Source: Mycetocola manganoxydans (GTDB lineage: Bacteria > Actinomycetota > Actinomycetes > Actinomycetales > Microbacteriaceae). From it: a DNA stretch of 64,000 bases. The stretch spans positions 1 to 64,000 of the forward strand of contig NZ_RCUV01000001.1 of assembly GCF_003667545.1 (NCBI RefSeq), written 5' to 3'. The notes below the pieces were generated by a model, which made no database searches, was not told where the DNA came from, and worked only from the letters and a program-made list of their open reading frames with translations. This document shows, piece after piece, positions 45,073 to 55,718 of this stretch. The position numbers and the translations under genes are program-made. The number at the start of each line of letters is the position of its first letter. Position 1 is the first letter of the stretch.

Positions 45073-46710
45073 CTATCGACGTCCCTTGACGATCTTTTCC
45101 TGCTGAACCTCTTCAGCGGGCAGTTCGGTGAACTGCTCCGAGCCCGGTCCGTTGAGGGGCTTGCCTTCGCCGGTCTGGAACTCCAGCTTGAACTTGTCGA
45201 CGGCTGCGTCGAGCTCGTCGACGATGTCGTCGCTGAGGACGTTGCTGTCGCGGAGCTTCGTCAGGACCTCGGTGTTGCGGCCGAGGTAGTCGTGCAGCTC
45301 GGATTCGAACCGCAGGATGTCTTCGACCGGGACCTCATCGAGCTTGCCCTTCGTTCCGGCCCAGATCGATACGACCTGGTTCTCGACGGGGAACGGCGAG
45401 TACTGCGGCTGGCGCAGGAGCTCGGTGAGGCGGGCACCACGGGCGAGCTGGCGACGGCTCGTCGCGTCGAGGTCGGATGCGAACATCGCGAAGGCCTCGA
45501 GCGAGCGGTACTGAGCAAGTTCGAGCTTCAGGGTTCCTGAAACCTTCTTGATGCTCTTGACCTGGGCGTCACCACCAACACGTGAGACCGAGATTCCGAC
45601 GTCGACTGCTGGACGCTGGTTGGCGTTGAACAGGTCCGACTGGAGGAAGATCTGGCCGTCGGTGATCGAGATCACGTTGGTCGGGATGTAGGCAGAAACG
45701 TCGTTCGCCTTGGTCTCGATCAGCGGGAGACCGGTCATCGAACCGGCGCCGAGCTCGTCGGAGAGCTTCGCGCAACGCTCGAGCAGACGGGAGTGCAGGT
45801 AGAACACGTCACCGGGGTACGCTTCGCGTCCCGGCGGGCGACGGAGGAGAAGCGATACCGCACGGTAAGCCTCTGCCTGCTTCGACAGGTCATCGAAAAC
45901 GATGAGGACGTGCTTGCCGCCGTACATCCAGTGCTGGCCGATGGCCGAGCCGGTGTACGGAGCGAGGTACTTGAAGCCGGCGGGGTCTGATGCGGGAGCC
46001 GCGACAATCGTCGTGTACTCCATGGCGCCCGACTCTTCGAGCGCGGCCTTGATGGCGGCGATCGTCGAACCCTTCTGACCGATGGCGACGTAGATGCAGC
46101 GAACCTGCTTGTTGACGTCTCCAGAGTCCCAGTTGGCCTTCTGGTTGATGATCGTGTCGATCGCGATCGCTGACTTACCGGTCTGGCGGTCACCGATGAT
46201 GAGCTGGCGCTGTCCGCGGCCGATCGGGATCATGGCGTCGATTGCCTTGATTCCGGTCTGCATCGGCTCGTGCACGCTCTTACGCTGCATGACGCCTGGC
46301 GCCTGCAGTTCGAGGGCGCGACGGGTCTCCGCCTTGATTTCGCCGAGTCCGTCGATGGGAGCACCGAGCGGGTCGACCACACGGCCGAGGAATGCGTCGC
46401 CGACCGGGGTCGAGAGCACCTCTCCTGTGCGGGTGACTTCCATGCCCTCGACGATTCCGCCGAACTCACCGAGGACGACGACACCGATCTCGTTCTCGTC
46501 GAGGTTCTGGGCGAGTCCAAGGGTGCCATCCGCGAAACGGATGAGCTCGTTGGCCATGACGCCGGGCAAACCCTCGACGTGGGCGATGCCATCGCCTGCG
46601 TCGACGACCCGTCCGGTCTCCGTGCTCGAAAGCTGGCCGGGTTCGTAGGACTTAACGAAGTCCTTGAGCGCGTCGCGGATCTCGTCCGGGCTGATCGATA
46701 GTTCTGCCAT
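45073..46710 (-). CDS. atpA: ATP synthase F1 alpha subunit
   Basis: A 545-residue regulatory alpha subunit. The nucleotide-binding P-loop is [20 protein letters not shown] precedes it, and [11 protein letters not shown]-like sequence appears as [18 protein letters not shown]-terminal extension ([15 protein letters not shown]) is typical of actinobacterial alpha subunits. Confidence 0.98.
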   Translation of the reverse strand: MAELSISPDEIRDALKDFVKSYEPGQLSSTETGRVVDAGDGIAHVEGLPGVMANELIRFADGTLGLAQNLDENEIGVVVLGEFGGIVEGMEVTRTGEVLSTPVGDAFLGRVVDPLGAPIDGLGEIKAETRRALELQAPGVMQRKSVHEPMQTGIKAIDAMIPIGRGQRQLIIGDRQTGKSAIAIDTIINQKANWDSGDVNKQVRCIYVAIGQKGSTIAAIKAALEESGAMEYTTIVAAPASDPAGFKYLAPYTGSAIGQHWMYGGKHVLIVFDDLSKQAEAYRAVSLLLRRPPGREAYPGDVFYLHSRLLERCAKLSDELGAGSMTGLPLIETKANDVSAYIPTNVISITDGQIFLQSDLFNANQRPAVDVGISVSRVGGDAQVKSIKKVSGTLKLELAQYRSLEAFAMFASDLDATSRRQLARGARLTELLRQPQYSPFPVENQVVSIWAGTKGKLDEVPVEDILRFESELHDYLGRNTEVLTKLRDSNVLSDDIVDELDAAVDKFKLEFQTGEGKPLNGPGSEQFTELPAEEVQQEKIVKGRR

Positions 46711-46758
46711 TCTCTTCCCTTTACGGTTAACGGGCGGTTGAACGCCCGAATAGTTTCG

Positions 46759-47552
46759 CTAGCTCGCTAGCTGAAGTCTCAGATCGTTGATCCTGCTTGC
46801 AACACTGCCATCGATCACGTCGTTGTCGACCTGAATTCGGAACCCACCGATGACATCGGGGTTGATGACCTGATTGACGCGCACTGCTCGGTCGTACTTG
46901 CCCGACAGCGCCCGTTCCAGTCGTTCAACCTGTGCCGCTGTGAGTTCGTGGGCGGACTGCACGGTCGCCACGGCGAACCCTGACTGATCCGCTGCAACGG
47001 AGCGGGCGTAGTCAATCGACTCGCCGATGTTCCTGCTGCCTGGAGTCCGGACGAAGTGCTCGACGATCAGGATCGTCTGGTCAGATGCCCTGCCGCGAAG
47101 CAGTCGCTCCACGAGAGCAACCTTCGCTTCTTTCGCACCTGCTCGTGAGCCGAGCGCGAATTCGAGTTCCGAATCCGACTGGATGACAGAGCCGAAGGCG
47201 AAGAGTTCGCCGGCGACGTCCACATCCGCAGGCGCTGAAGCGGCTGCCGCACGAAGTGCAAGCTGTTCGATCCCGGCGACGAGGTCGTCCTGCGACGACC
47301 AGCGAGCCGAAACGGCGGCAATGACGAGGTGAAGTGCAGACTCGCTGAGTCGCGAACCGAACAGGCTCGTGACCATGCGCGACTTCTCTTCGACGCTGCG
47401 ACCGGAGTCCGTGAGGAGGGAGCGCAACTGCATGGATCCAGCAATCGTCGCGGCGGCGCCGAACAGTCCCTGCGCCGAGGCGAGATCGACTGACGGCAAT
47501 CCGGCGAGTACATTCCTCGCCGAAGTCACGGCTCCACGCGTAGCGCTACCCA

Positions 47553-47553
<1 letters not shown>
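46759..47553 (-). CDS. atpH: ATP synthase F1 delta subunit
   Basis: A 264-residue delta subunit, longer than the E. coli protein (177) as is usual in actinobacteria. The OSCP-like core ends with the conserved VRVNQVINPDVIGGFRIQVDNDVIDGSVASRINDLRLQL. It joins the peripheral stalk to the F1 head. ATG overlaps the atpF stop by one base. Confidence 0.96.
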
Positions 47554-48404
<851 letters not shown>

Positions 48405-49226
48405 CTAGTGTTCGTCGGCGACCGACTGCTGAATGTAGACGGCCGTGAGCAGGGTGAAGATGTAGGCCTGAAGGATGGCTACGACGAGTTCGATACCCGT
48501 CATGGCGATTCCACCGATCAGCGTCGCAGCCCCGAAGAGGCTGAACAGACCGAGGTCCTGACCTGTGACGAAGAAGAAGTGCGTTGCCGAGAAGCAGAGC
48601 ACGAGGAGGATGTGTCCGACCATCATGTTCAGCAAAAGTCGCAGAGAAAGCGAGATGGGGCGAACGATGAAGATGTTCAGCAACTCGACCGGGGTCAGGA
48701 TGATGTAGATCGGCCACGGCACGCCCGGCAGGAAGAGCTGGTTCTTGAAGTACTTCCATCCACCGTGCTGCTTGATGCCGGCGTAGACAAACGCAATGTA
48801 TGCCGCGAGAGCGAATGTGGCTGGGACGATGAAGATCGAGGACCCGGCGATGTTGAGACCGGGGATGACTCCCGTGATGTTCATCGCGAGGATTCCGAAG
48901 AACATTCCGGCAAGAAGCGGGAGGAAGCGCTTGCTGTCCTTCAGACCGAGGACCTGGTCGCCGATCTGGGTCTTCACGAAGTCGATGGCGATCTCGGCGA
49001 CGGACTGGCCGCGACCGGGTACGCGAGTTCCGCGGCGCAGTGCCAGCCAGAACAGGAACAGCATCACGAGGACCGCGAGCATGCGGACGAGCACGATGCG
49101 GTTCATTTCGAACCAGGTGCCCTCGAAGAAGATGGCCGGGGGGAAGAATTCGGCTAGCGTCGGGGCGTGGAAGCCTCCGTCGTCGTCGGCCGCCGTCAAT
49201 ACGGAAACATTCGTGACGAGATTCAC
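48405..49226 (-). CDS. atpB: ATP synthase F0 a subunit
   Basis: A 273-residue a subunit with about six membrane helices. The essential stator arginine is in PISLSLRLLLNMMVGH, and the C-terminal helix contains GIELVVAILQAYIFTLLTAVYI. It provides the proton half-channels. GTG 49226 has little ribosome-binding sequence upstream. It is the first gene of the core atp operon. Confidence 0.97.
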   Translation of the reverse strand: MNLVTNVSVLTAADDDGGFHAPTLAEFFPPAIFFEGTWFEMNRIVLVRMLAVLVMLFLFWLALRRGTRVPGRGQSVAEIAIDFVKTQIGDQVLGLKDSKRFLPLLAGMFFGILAMNITGVIPGLNIAGSSIFIVPATFALAAYIAFVYAGIKQHGGWKYFKNQLFLPGVPWPIYIILTPVELLNIFIVRPISLSLRLLLNMMVGHILLVLCFSATHFFFVTGQDLGLFSLFGAATLIGGIAMTGIELVVAILQAYIFTLLTAVYIQQSVADEH

Positions 49227-49389
49227 GGCGTTAACTAGCAGCGCTATCTCCTATTTCGGGGCGGGAGCCAAGGCTCTCACTTCGACGAGTAATGGCATAT
49301 TTCATTTCGCGCACACGAAAAAAAGTGTGTCTGCGGGGTTCTCTACAAACTGTAGCAAACCATGGTTGTTCCCACGAATCCTGAGGCCC
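49227..49389. promoter_or_regulatory. Leader/promoter region of atp operon
   Basis: 163 bp between the AtpI-like gene and atpB. Two inverted repeats are visible: CACAC-N8-GTGTG (49312-49329), whose loop is A-rich, and CTACA-AAC-TGTAG (49343-49355). They may belong to an atpB promoter or to attenuation after the AtpI-like gene. I cannot assign a definite -10/-35 pair. Confidence 0.4.
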
Positions 49390-49836
49390 TCAGGACGCAC
49401 TTTCTGCGGACTCAGAGGGCTCGACGGGAGCGACGTACGCAACGCGCCCCTTCATGACGATGATGGCATCAACGATGAGGGTTGCGACGGCCGCCGCAAT
49501 CACGCTGACGAACAGGATCAGCGGGTTGATCCAGGGCTGATCGCGCAGTGAGATCGCGAGAACGAGGAAGAGCACGAACTTGAGCAACCAGCCGCCCAGA
49601 ACGACGCCGAAAAAGATGGTGACGAACATCTCGGACTCGGAATACCGGTTGGCGAACAGGATGCTTCCAGCGGTGATGCTCAGGAACGCGGCCCCGACAA
49701 CGGCTCCGATGAGTGCGCTGGTCAGCCCGACCGTTCCGTCGACGGTGTAGCCGATGAAACCGCCGACGACTCCGATGAGAACGGCGAGGATACCTCCCCA
49801 GATGAGAGCGGCCCGGAAGATCTTGTTCGCGGTCAT
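49390..49836 (-). CDS. AtpI-like membrane protein
   Basis: A 148-residue protein with four membrane helices (about 9-30, 36-58, 70-95 and 101-127) and a C-terminal acidic/serine tail. By position between wecA and atpB it is the AtpI/hypothetical protein found in this spot in many actinobacterial atp loci; AtpI is thought to help assemble the c ring. Sequence similarity to AtpI is weak, so the label rests mostly on context. Its start overlaps the wecA stop (ATGA). Confidence 0.7.
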   Translation of the reverse strand: MTANKIFRAALIWGGILAVLIGVVGGFIGYTVDGTVGLTSALIGAVVGAAFLSITAGSILFANRYSESEMFVTIFFGVVLGGWLLKFVLFLVLAISLRDQPWINPLILFVSVIAAAVATLIVDAIIVMKGRVAYVAPVEPSESAESAS

Positions 49837-51122
49837 TTTTCGTCTTTCTGAGTGAGGCCACGAGAAGCTGCAGGGCTCCCCTGGAGGGTGTGGTGCGGTT
49901 CAACGGATGCTTCATCCAGCGGATCATGGACGGCGAGCTCTTCGGCATCACCGCTGCCCTCCGGCGCAGCCTGCGCTGTGATTTCCGCGGATTTGCGGCG
50001 CCCCAGCGGGGCGAGGGTGAACACCGTGCAGACGACGACCCCGAGGATGAGGAAGCCGAGCGCGAACCAGTACGGCTGGAACACGAAGAACATGAGGCAC
50101 GAAAGTGCGATGACAGCCGTCCAGCCGTAGAAGATCAACACGGCGTGGAGGTGCGAATGGCCCATGTCGAGCAGGCGGTGGTGGAGGTGCAGCCGGTCTG
50201 CACTGAAGGGAGATTTGCCCGCGCGCAGACGGCGGATCACCGCGAGGGCGAAGTCGAGCAGAGGCACGATCAGGATCGCGAAAGGAAGGATGATCGGGAT
50301 GAAGGCACCGATCAGCTGGCTCCTGCCGACTCCCCCACCGCTCGTTGGATCCGCGTTGAGAGCAGATGGGTCGATCTGCCCGGTGATCGCGACCGCCGAT
50401 GTCGCCATCAGCAGGCCGACGAGAAGTGCTCCCGCGTCGCCCATGAACATCTTCGCCGGATGCCAGTTCAGCGGCAGGAATCCCGCGCAGGCGCCGACCA
50501 GCACAGCGGAGATCAGCAGCGACAGATTGAAGAACGTCGACTGTCCGAGATCGCGGACGAGGAGATATCCGTAGACGAGGAAGACGCCGTTCGCGATGAG
50601 CCCCACACCGGCGACGAGACCGTCGAGGCCGTCGATGAAGTTGACGGCGTTCATGACGAGGACGATGGCGAAGACGGCGAGCGCGGCAGACATCCACGAG
50701 GACCCGACGGTCAGCCCGCCGATCGGCAGTGAGTAGATCTGAACGCCGAGCCAGGCGATGAGACCTGCCGCCATGAACTGGCCGGCGAGCTTGATCATCC
50801 AGTCGAGGTCCCAGATGTCATCGGCGATGCCGATGAGAACGATGAGCAGTGCGGCTCCGAGGATGGCAAGGATGGAACCGGGAGGGTTGAAGGTCTGCTC
50901 AAAGAACGGGGTGACACGCGAGATCACATACGCGAGGCCGAATGCAGCCACGACCCCGATGAACATGGCGACCCCGCCGAGCCGCGGGGTGGGCCTCGTG
51001 TGTACGTCGCGCTCCCGGATGCCGGGATACAGCTTGTACCTCAGTGCGACTTTGTAGACCACGAGTGACAGGACGAAGGTGATGACCGCCGTGGCAAGGG
51101 CGATGAGCGCGTAGAGGATCAT
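49833..51122 (-). CDS. WecA/TagO-type undecaprenyl-phosphate glycosyl-1-phosphate transferase
   Basis: A 429-residue polyprenyl-phosphate N-acetylhexosamine-1-phosphate transferase with about eleven membrane helices. Catalytic and metal motifs are GIADDIWDLDW, NFIDGLDGLVAG, FMGDAGALLVG and the histidine motif RLHLHHRLLDMGHSH. It starts lipid-linked wall polysaccharide (arabinogalactan- or teichoic-like) synthesis by loading a sugar phosphate on the lipid carrier. The cytosolic tail after residue 370 is hydrophilic. Its start overlaps the stop of the threonylcarbamoyl-AMP synthase gene. Confidence 0.93.
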   Translation of the reverse strand: MILYALIALATAVITFVLSLVVYKVALRYKLYPGIRERDVHTRPTPRLGGVAMFIGVVAAFGLAYVISRVTPFFEQTFNPPGSILAILGAALLIVLIGIADDIWDLDWMIKLAGQFMAAGLIAWLGVQIYSLPIGGLTVGSSWMSAALAVFAIVLVMNAVNFIDGLDGLVAGVGLIANGVFLVYGYLLVRDLGQSTFFNLSLLISAVLVGACAGFLPLNWHPAKMFMGDAGALLVGLLMATSAVAITGQIDPSALNADPTSGGGVGRSQLIGAFIPIILPFAILIVPLLDFALAVIRRLRAGKSPFSADRLHLHHRLLDMGHSHLHAVLIFYGWTAVIALSCLMFFVFQPYWFALGFLILGVVVCTVFTLAPLGRRKSAEITAQAAPEGSGDAEELAVHDPLDEASVEPHHTLQGSPAASRGLTQKDEK

Positions 51123-51823
51123 GGCGAGGAGGCACCGTCGGCGTCTTCTGTCGCGACGTCGCCGGCCGGCTCGTCGAGAAGATCACCCAGGATCTCGCGC
51201 AATTGGCTCCGCGAGATCGCTCCTTCACGGAGCACGGAGATCTTGCCGCCGGGTGCGCTGAGGGCGGTCGCGTCGATGATCGTCGATGCGATCGTCGTGC
51301 TGTCGCCGCCGTCGAGATACGTGTCGACCGACTCTCCGAGCATGTCGAATGCCGCCTGCGCGGTGGTCGCCGCCGGCTGCCCGGTCAGATTAGCGCTCGA
51401 GACCGCGAGCGGCCCGGTCTCCTCGAGGAGTTCCAGCGCGATCCGGTTGTCCGGCATCCGGACGGCGACGGTTCCGTCGGTGTCGCCGAGGTCCCACGCG
51501 AGCGACGGCTGCGCGCTCAGAACGATGGTGAGGCCGCCGGGCCAGAACGCGTCGATGAGCTGCCTGACGGCATCCGGAATCTCGGACGCGAGCGCTTCGA
51601 GCGTCGAAACGCCCGGGACAAGCACAGGGGGCGGCGACTGGCGGGTACGCCCTTTGGCGTCGAGGAGTTTCTGAACAGCCTTCGGTGAGAACGCGTCTGC
51701 AGCGACGCCGTAAACGGTGTCGGTGGGGATCACAACGAGGTCGCCTTTTCGCACCGCCGCGCGAGCGAGGCGCATGCCGGTGAGGAGTTCGGAATCCTGG
51801 GAGCAGTCGAAAAGGCGAGACAT
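51119..51823 (-). CDS. L-threonylcarbamoyladenylate synthase
   Basis: A 234-residue YrdC/Sua5-domain protein. It makes threonylcarbamoyl-AMP for the t6A modification of tRNAs reading ANN codons. The motif VVIPTDTVYGVAADAF opens the domain, with KGRTRQSPPPVLV and VAVRMPDN, GPLAVSSANLTGQP further on. The acidic C-terminal tail (EPAGDVATEDADGASS) is not part of the domain. The length is between TsaC and Sua5, so I leave the symbol open. It is downstream of prmC, a common order in actinobacteria. Confidence 0.93.
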   Translation of the reverse strand: MSRLFDCSQDSELLTGMRLARAAVRKGDLVVIPTDTVYGVAADAFSPKAVQKLLDAKGRTRQSPPPVLVPGVSTLEALASEIPDAVRQLIDAFWPGGLTIVLSAQPSLAWDLGDTDGTVAVRMPDNRIALELLEETGPLAVSSANLTGQPAATTAQAAFDMLGESVDTYLDGGDSTTIASTIIDATALSAPGGKISVLREGAISRSQLREILGDLLDEPAGDVATEDADGASSP

Positions 51824-51899
51824 CCTGCCGATTCTATCCCGGAGCCGGTGTGAGCGAGCCGCACAGCGGGGACCGTTCGCTGATCGATGCCGAAACCGG

Positions 51900-52772
51900 T
51901 CAGCCGCGGATCGCCGTCGTCGTCCGGTCCCGCTGGGTCAGGTCGCGGAACGTCGCGGCCGCCCGCCAGCCGTCGCCGGTGAGGATGCCGCGAATCGCCT
52001 CGCCCTGCAACTCACCGTGTTCGATCACGAGCGTCCCGCCTGGCCGTAACAGCCTCGCTGCCGTCTGTGAGAGTTGACGAACGACGTCGAGCCCGTCCTC
52101 TCCCCCGTAGAGCGCCGCTGCCGGGTCGAAGAGCCGCACCTCGGGGTCGCGCGGGATCGCGGCATCCGGAACATAGGGAGGGTTCGAGATGACGACGGAT
52201 GCCTGTCCGTCCAGTTCCGCGAACGCCCCGGCGAGGTCGTCGAAGACGAGTGTCGCGTTCGGTACCGCGGTCTCGGTGAAGTTCTGGCGCGCCCAGATGA
52301 ACGCATCCACCGAATTCTCCGCTGCGAAGATGCGCGCGTTCGGGACTTCGGTCGCCATCGCGAGGGCGATCGCGCCGCTGCCGGTTCCGAGGTCGATACC
52401 GATCGGTTCGGGGTCAGGCACTGAGCGCAGGGCGTCGATCGCGAACTGCACCACCTGCTCCGTCTCGGGTCGCGGAACGAAAACACCCGGGCCGACGGCG
52501 AGCGACAGGGAGCGAAAAGCGGCACGACCCAGGATGTGCTGCAGGGGTTCACGGTGCGCGCGTCGTTCGGCGAGGATCGCGATGGCGGCTGAGTCGGCAT
52601 CCGTCACGGGCCGATCGGTCACAGCTGCCGCCTGGACTTCGCCGCGGCCGAGCCCGAGGACATGGCCGACGAGAAGCTCGGCGTCGACATCAGGGCTCTC
52701 GATCCCCGACGCTCCGAGAATGCCGGCGATGGACCGGAGGAGGGAGCCGACGGTCGCGGTACTCGGAGTCAT
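51900..52772 (-). CDS. prmC: Peptide chain release factor glutamine methyltransferase
   Basis: A 290-residue PrmC/HemK. It methylates the glutamine of the GGQ motif in release factors RF1 and RF2, using S-adenosylmethionine. The SAM-binding motif is DLGTGSGAIAL (127-137) and the catalytic NPPY is at 197-200. The N-terminal helical domain ends with VFVPRPETEQVV. Its substrate gene prfA is 1.75 kb upstream, separated by cysK-cysE on the other strand; in most relatives prfA and prmC are adjacent. Confidence 0.95.
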   Translation of the reverse strand: MTPSTATVGSLLRSIAGILGASGIESPDVDAELLVGHVLGLGRGEVQAAAVTDRPVTDADSAAIAILAERRAHREPLQHILGRAAFRSLSLAVGPGVFVPRPETEQVVQFAIDALRSVPDPEPIGIDLGTGSGAIALAMATEVPNARIFAAENSVDAFIWARQNFTETAVPNATLVFDDLAGAFAELDGQASVVISNPPYVPDAAIPRDPEVRLFDPAAALYGGEDGLDVVRQLSQTAARLLRPGGTLVIEHGELQGEAIRGILTGDGWRAAATFRDLTQRDRTTTAIRG

Positions 52773-52866
52773 GGGGGCCTGCCTGCTGGGAATCGGCGGA
52801 GAAAAGCGCCGAAGACGAGCCTACCGGCAGGGGCCTGCCAACACAGTGGAATGCAACACAGCCCGC

Positions 52867-52918
52867 CCCGGTTACACCGGGCAATAAGCTGTAATCCCGA
52901 CGACTGCGGTTTCCGCAG
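52867..52918 (+). promoter_or_regulatory. Two small palindromes upstream of cysK
   Basis: CCCGGT-TAC-ACCGGG (52867-52881) and CTGCGG-TTT-CCGCAG (52904-52918) are perfect inverted repeats in the cysK promoter/leader, the second ending 10 bp before the AAGGAG ribosome binding site. They could be an operator and an mRNA hairpin controlling cysteine synthesis; no known regulator site is recognised. Confidence 0.45.
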
Positions 52919-52941
52919 CCCATAACCCAAGGAGCATATAC

Positions 52942-53880
52942 GTGGCCGGAAAAATCTACGCCAATATCACCGAGGCGTTCGGCAACACCCCGCTGGTCCA
53001 GCTCAACCGTGTGACCGATGGCGCTGAGGCCACCGTTCTCGCCAAGCTCGAGTTCTACAACCCAGGCTCCAGCGTCAAGGACCGCCTCGGCGTCGCCATC
53101 GTCGACGCCGCTGAGGCCGCCGGTGCTCTCAAGCCAGGTGGAACGATCGTCGAAGGCACGAGTGGCAACACCGGCATCGCTCTCGCCCTCGTCGGTGCTG
53201 CCCGTGGGTACAAGGTCATCCTGTCGATGCCGGCGTCGATGAGTACCGAGCGTCGCGTCCTTCTCCGCGCCTTCGGTGCCGAGCTCGTCCTCACCGAACC
53301 GTCCCTCGGAATGAAGGGCGCCGTCGCCCGCGCCGAGGAGATCGTCGCAGAGACGCCCGGTGCGATCCTCGCGCAGCAGTTCGCGAACGTGGCGAACGCC
53401 GAGATCCACCGCAAGACCACGGCCGAAGAGATCTGGCGCGACACCGACGGCGACATCGACATCTTCATCGCAGGAGTCGGCACCGGCGGAACGATCACCG
53501 GAGTGGGCCAGGTGCTCAAGGAGCGCAAGCCGGACATCCGGATCGTCGCGGTCGAACCGATCGACTCCCCCATCCTCAACGGCGGCGCCCCCGGGCCGCA
53601 CAAGATCCAGGGCATCGGCGCGAACTTCGTGCCGGAGATCCTCGACACCACCGTGTACGACGAGGTCATCGACGTGAGCTTCGACGACTCGATCGAGGTC
53701 GCGAAGCGCCTCGCCGCAGAAGAGGGCATCCTCGCCGGCATCTCTTCCGGCGCCATCATCTGGGCGGCAACGCAGCTCGCGAAGCGGCCGGAGAACGCCG
53801 GCAAGCGCATCGTCGCGATCGTCTGCGACACCGGAGAGCGATACATCTCGACGCCGCTCTGGTCGGACCTCGCCGACTAA
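52942..53880 (+). CDS. cysK: Cysteine synthase A
   Basis: A 312-residue O-acetylserine sulfhydrylase. PLP lysine Lys46 is in [11 protein letters not shown]; the phosphate and substrate loops are [11 protein letters not shown] (71-81) and [12 protein letters not shown]. The final SSGAIIWAA and [13 protein letters not shown] are typical. AAGGAGC precedes GTG 52942. It makes cysteine from O-acetylserine and sulfide, with the substrate supplied by cysE three bases downstream. Confidence 0.97.
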   Translation: MAGKIYANITEAFGNTPLVQLNRVTDGAEATVLAKLEFYNPGSSVKDRLGVAIVDAAEAAGALKPGGTIVEGTSGNTGIALALVGAARGYKVILSMPASMSTERRVLLRAFGAELVLTEPSLGMKGAVARAEEIVAETPGAILAQQFANVANAEIHRKTTAEEIWRDTDGDIDIFIAGVGTGGTITGVGQVLKERKPDIRIVAVEPIDSPILNGGAPGPHKIQGIGANFVPEILDTTVYDEVIDVSFDDSIEVAKRLAAEEGILAGISSGAIIWAATQLAKRPENAGKRIVAIVCDTGERYISTPLWSDLAD

Positions 53881-53883
53881 TCC

Positions 53884-54447
53884 ATGTCAGCACTCTCCCG
53901 CATCCGGGAAGACATCACCGCCGCGCGCGTCCACGACCCGGCCGCGCGGGGTTCGGTGGAAGTCCTCCTCACGTACTCCGGCCTGCATGCCGTCTGGTCG
54001 TACCGCCTCACGTCGCGACTCTGGCGGAGAGGAGCACGGATGCCTGCCCGCCTGCTTTCGCAGTTCACCCGGTTCCTCACCGGCATCGAGATCCACCCCG
54101 GCGCCGTGATCGGTCGCCGGTTCTTCATCGATCACGGAATGGGCGTCGTCATCGGCGAAACCGCAGAAATCGGTGACGACGTCATGATGTACCACAGCGT
54201 CACTCTCGGCGGGAAGTCTCGGGGACGCGAGAAGCGGCATCCGACCCTCGGCAACGGAGTGCAGGTGGGTGCCGGTGCGAAGATCATCGGTCCGATCACC
54301 GTCGGCGCTGGCAGCATCGTCGGCGCGAACGCGGTTGTGACGAAGGATGCTCCGGCGATGTCTCTCCTCGTCGGCGTGCCAGCCGTTCCGCGTCCGCGTG
54401 AACCAGGCAAGACGTACGGGCTCACCGAGCCGGAGTACCATATCTGA
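53884..54447 (+). CDS. cysE: Serine O-acetyltransferase
   Basis: A 187-residue serine acetyltransferase of the short type common in Gram-positive bacteria; it lacks much of the N-terminal helical domain of the E. coli enzyme. The left-handed beta-helix is visible as hexapeptide repeats: [43 protein letters not shown] and [33 protein letters not shown]. Catalytic His is in DHGMG and in YHSVTLG. It is translated right after cysK and ends before a strong terminator. Confidence 0.96.
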   Translation: MSALSRIREDITAARVHDPAARGSVEVLLTYSGLHAVWSYRLTSRLWRRGARMPARLLSQFTRFLTGIEIHPGAVIGRRFFIDHGMGVVIGETAEIGDDVMMYHSVTLGGKSRGREKRHPTLGNGVQVGAGAKIIGPITVGAGSIVGANAVVTKDAPAMSLLVGVPAVPRPREPGKTYGLTEPEYHI

Positions 54448-54474
54448 ATTCGAGACTCCGAGAGCTCATAACGC

Positions 54475-54511
54475 AGAAAGCCGGTTCTTCCGAGGGAAGA
54501 ACCGGCTTTCT
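54475..54511. terminator. Bidirectional intrinsic terminator
   Basis: A perfect 17-bp stem, AGAAAGCCGGTTCTTCC pairing with GGAAGAACCGGCTTTCT around a GAG loop, between the converging cysE and prfA genes. Short A/T runs at both feet suit termination in both directions. Confidence 0.88.
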
Positions 54512-54524
54512 CAGTCTCCGGAGA

Positions 54525-55604
54525 TCAGCTCTGGTCGCCGATGTCGGCGAGCCGTGCTTCTTCGTCCGCTCGGATGGCAGATTCGATCAGCGGGTCGAGC
54601 GAACCGTTGATGACCGCGTCGAGGTTGTACGCCTTGTACCCGGTGCGGTGATCCGCGATGCGGTTCTCGGGGAAGTTGTACGTGCGGATGCGCTCCGACC
54701 GGTCCATGGTCCGGATCTGAGTCTTGCGCTTCGCGCTGTCAAGCTCGGCCTGTTCCTCCTGCTGACGCGCGAGGATGCGCGCGCGCAGGACACGCATGCC
54801 GGCCTCACGGTTCTGCAGCTGGCTCTTCTCGTTCTGCATCGCGACGACGATGCCGGTCGGAAGGTGGGTGATCCGCACGGCGGAGTCCGTCGTGTTGACG
54901 GACTGGCCGCCAGGGCCGCTCGACCGGTAGACGTCGATCTTGAGGTCGTTCTGGCTGATCTCGACCTCTTCAGGTGCGTCGACCTCGGGGAAGACGAGAA
55001 CGCCCGTCGTCGACGTGTGAATGCGTCCCTGAGACTCGGTCGCCGGCACCCGCTGCACCCGGTGCACGCCACCCTCGTACTTGAGATGCGCCCAGACACC
55101 CTGAGACGGGTCGGTGGCGTTGGACTTGATGGCGACCTGGACGTCCTTGTACCCACCGAGGTCGCTCTCGGTGCGTTCAAGCATCTCGGTCTTCCAGCCC
55201 TTGGACTCGGCGTAGTGCAAATACATCCGGAGGAGGTCGGCGGCGAACAGCGCACTCTCGGCACCACCCTCACCACCCTTGATCTCCATGATGACGTCGC
55301 GGCCGTCGTCCGGGTCTCGCGGAATGAGCAGGCGGCGGAGCCGCTCCTGCGCCGTCGCGAGGCCTTCCTCGAGACCGGGGACCTCTGCGGCGAACGCGTC
55401 GTCTTCCTTGGCGAGTTCCCGCGCGGCGGCGAGGTCTTCCTGCACTTCGAGCCACGCGTTGTGCGCGGCGATGATTTTCGACAGCTCGGCGTATCGCCGG
55501 TTGATCTTCTTCGACCGCGCCGGGTCGGCGTGCACTGCCGGATCAGCGAGCTGCTCTTGCAGGTCCTTGTGCTCGTCGATCAGGATCTGTACCGATTCAA
55601 ACAT
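54525..55604 (-). CDS. prfA: Peptide chain release factor 1
   Basis: A 359-residue RF1. The GGQ motif ([17 protein letters not shown], 232-234) triggers peptide release, and the anticodon-like PAT (187-189) reads UAA and UAG. All domains are present. It is downstream of rho on the same strand with a probable terminator between. Its modifying enzyme PrmC is encoded nearby. Confidence 0.98.
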   Translation of the reverse strand: MFESVQILIDEHKDLQEQLADPAVHADPARSKKINRRYAELSKIIAAHNAWLEVQEDLAAARELAKEDDAFAAEVPGLEEGLATAQERLRRLLIPRDPDDGRDVIMEIKGGEGGAESALFAADLLRMYLHYAESKGWKTEMLERTESDLGGYKDVQVAIKSNATDPSQGVWAHLKYEGGVHRVQRVPATESQGRIHTSTTGVLVFPEVDAPEEVEISQNDLKIDVYRSSGPGGQSVNTTDSAVRITHLPTGIVVAMQNEKSQLQNREAGMRVLRARILARQQEEQAELDSAKRKTQIRTMDRSERIRTYNFPENRIADHRTGYKAYNLDAVINGSLDPLIESAIRADEEARLADIGDQS

Positions 55605-55645
55605 TTCTCATCCGTCCTTTGCGATTGTCATCCTGCCACTGGAAG

Positions 55646-55707
55646 AACAAAACCCGCCTGCCCGGCCGGTGACCCCGATGGGTCGCCCAGCCTGAGGCAA
55701 ACGGGTT
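55646..55707 (-). terminator. Probable rho-gene terminator
   Basis: On the minus strand AACCCG and, 45 bases on, CGGGTT followed by TTTGTT make a stem; GCC/GGC extends it. The loop is long (about 35 bases, with a TGGG-CGA-CCCA mini-hairpin). It lies between the rho stop and prfA start. Confidence 0.5.
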
Positions 55708-55718
55708 CGTTCGATCAG

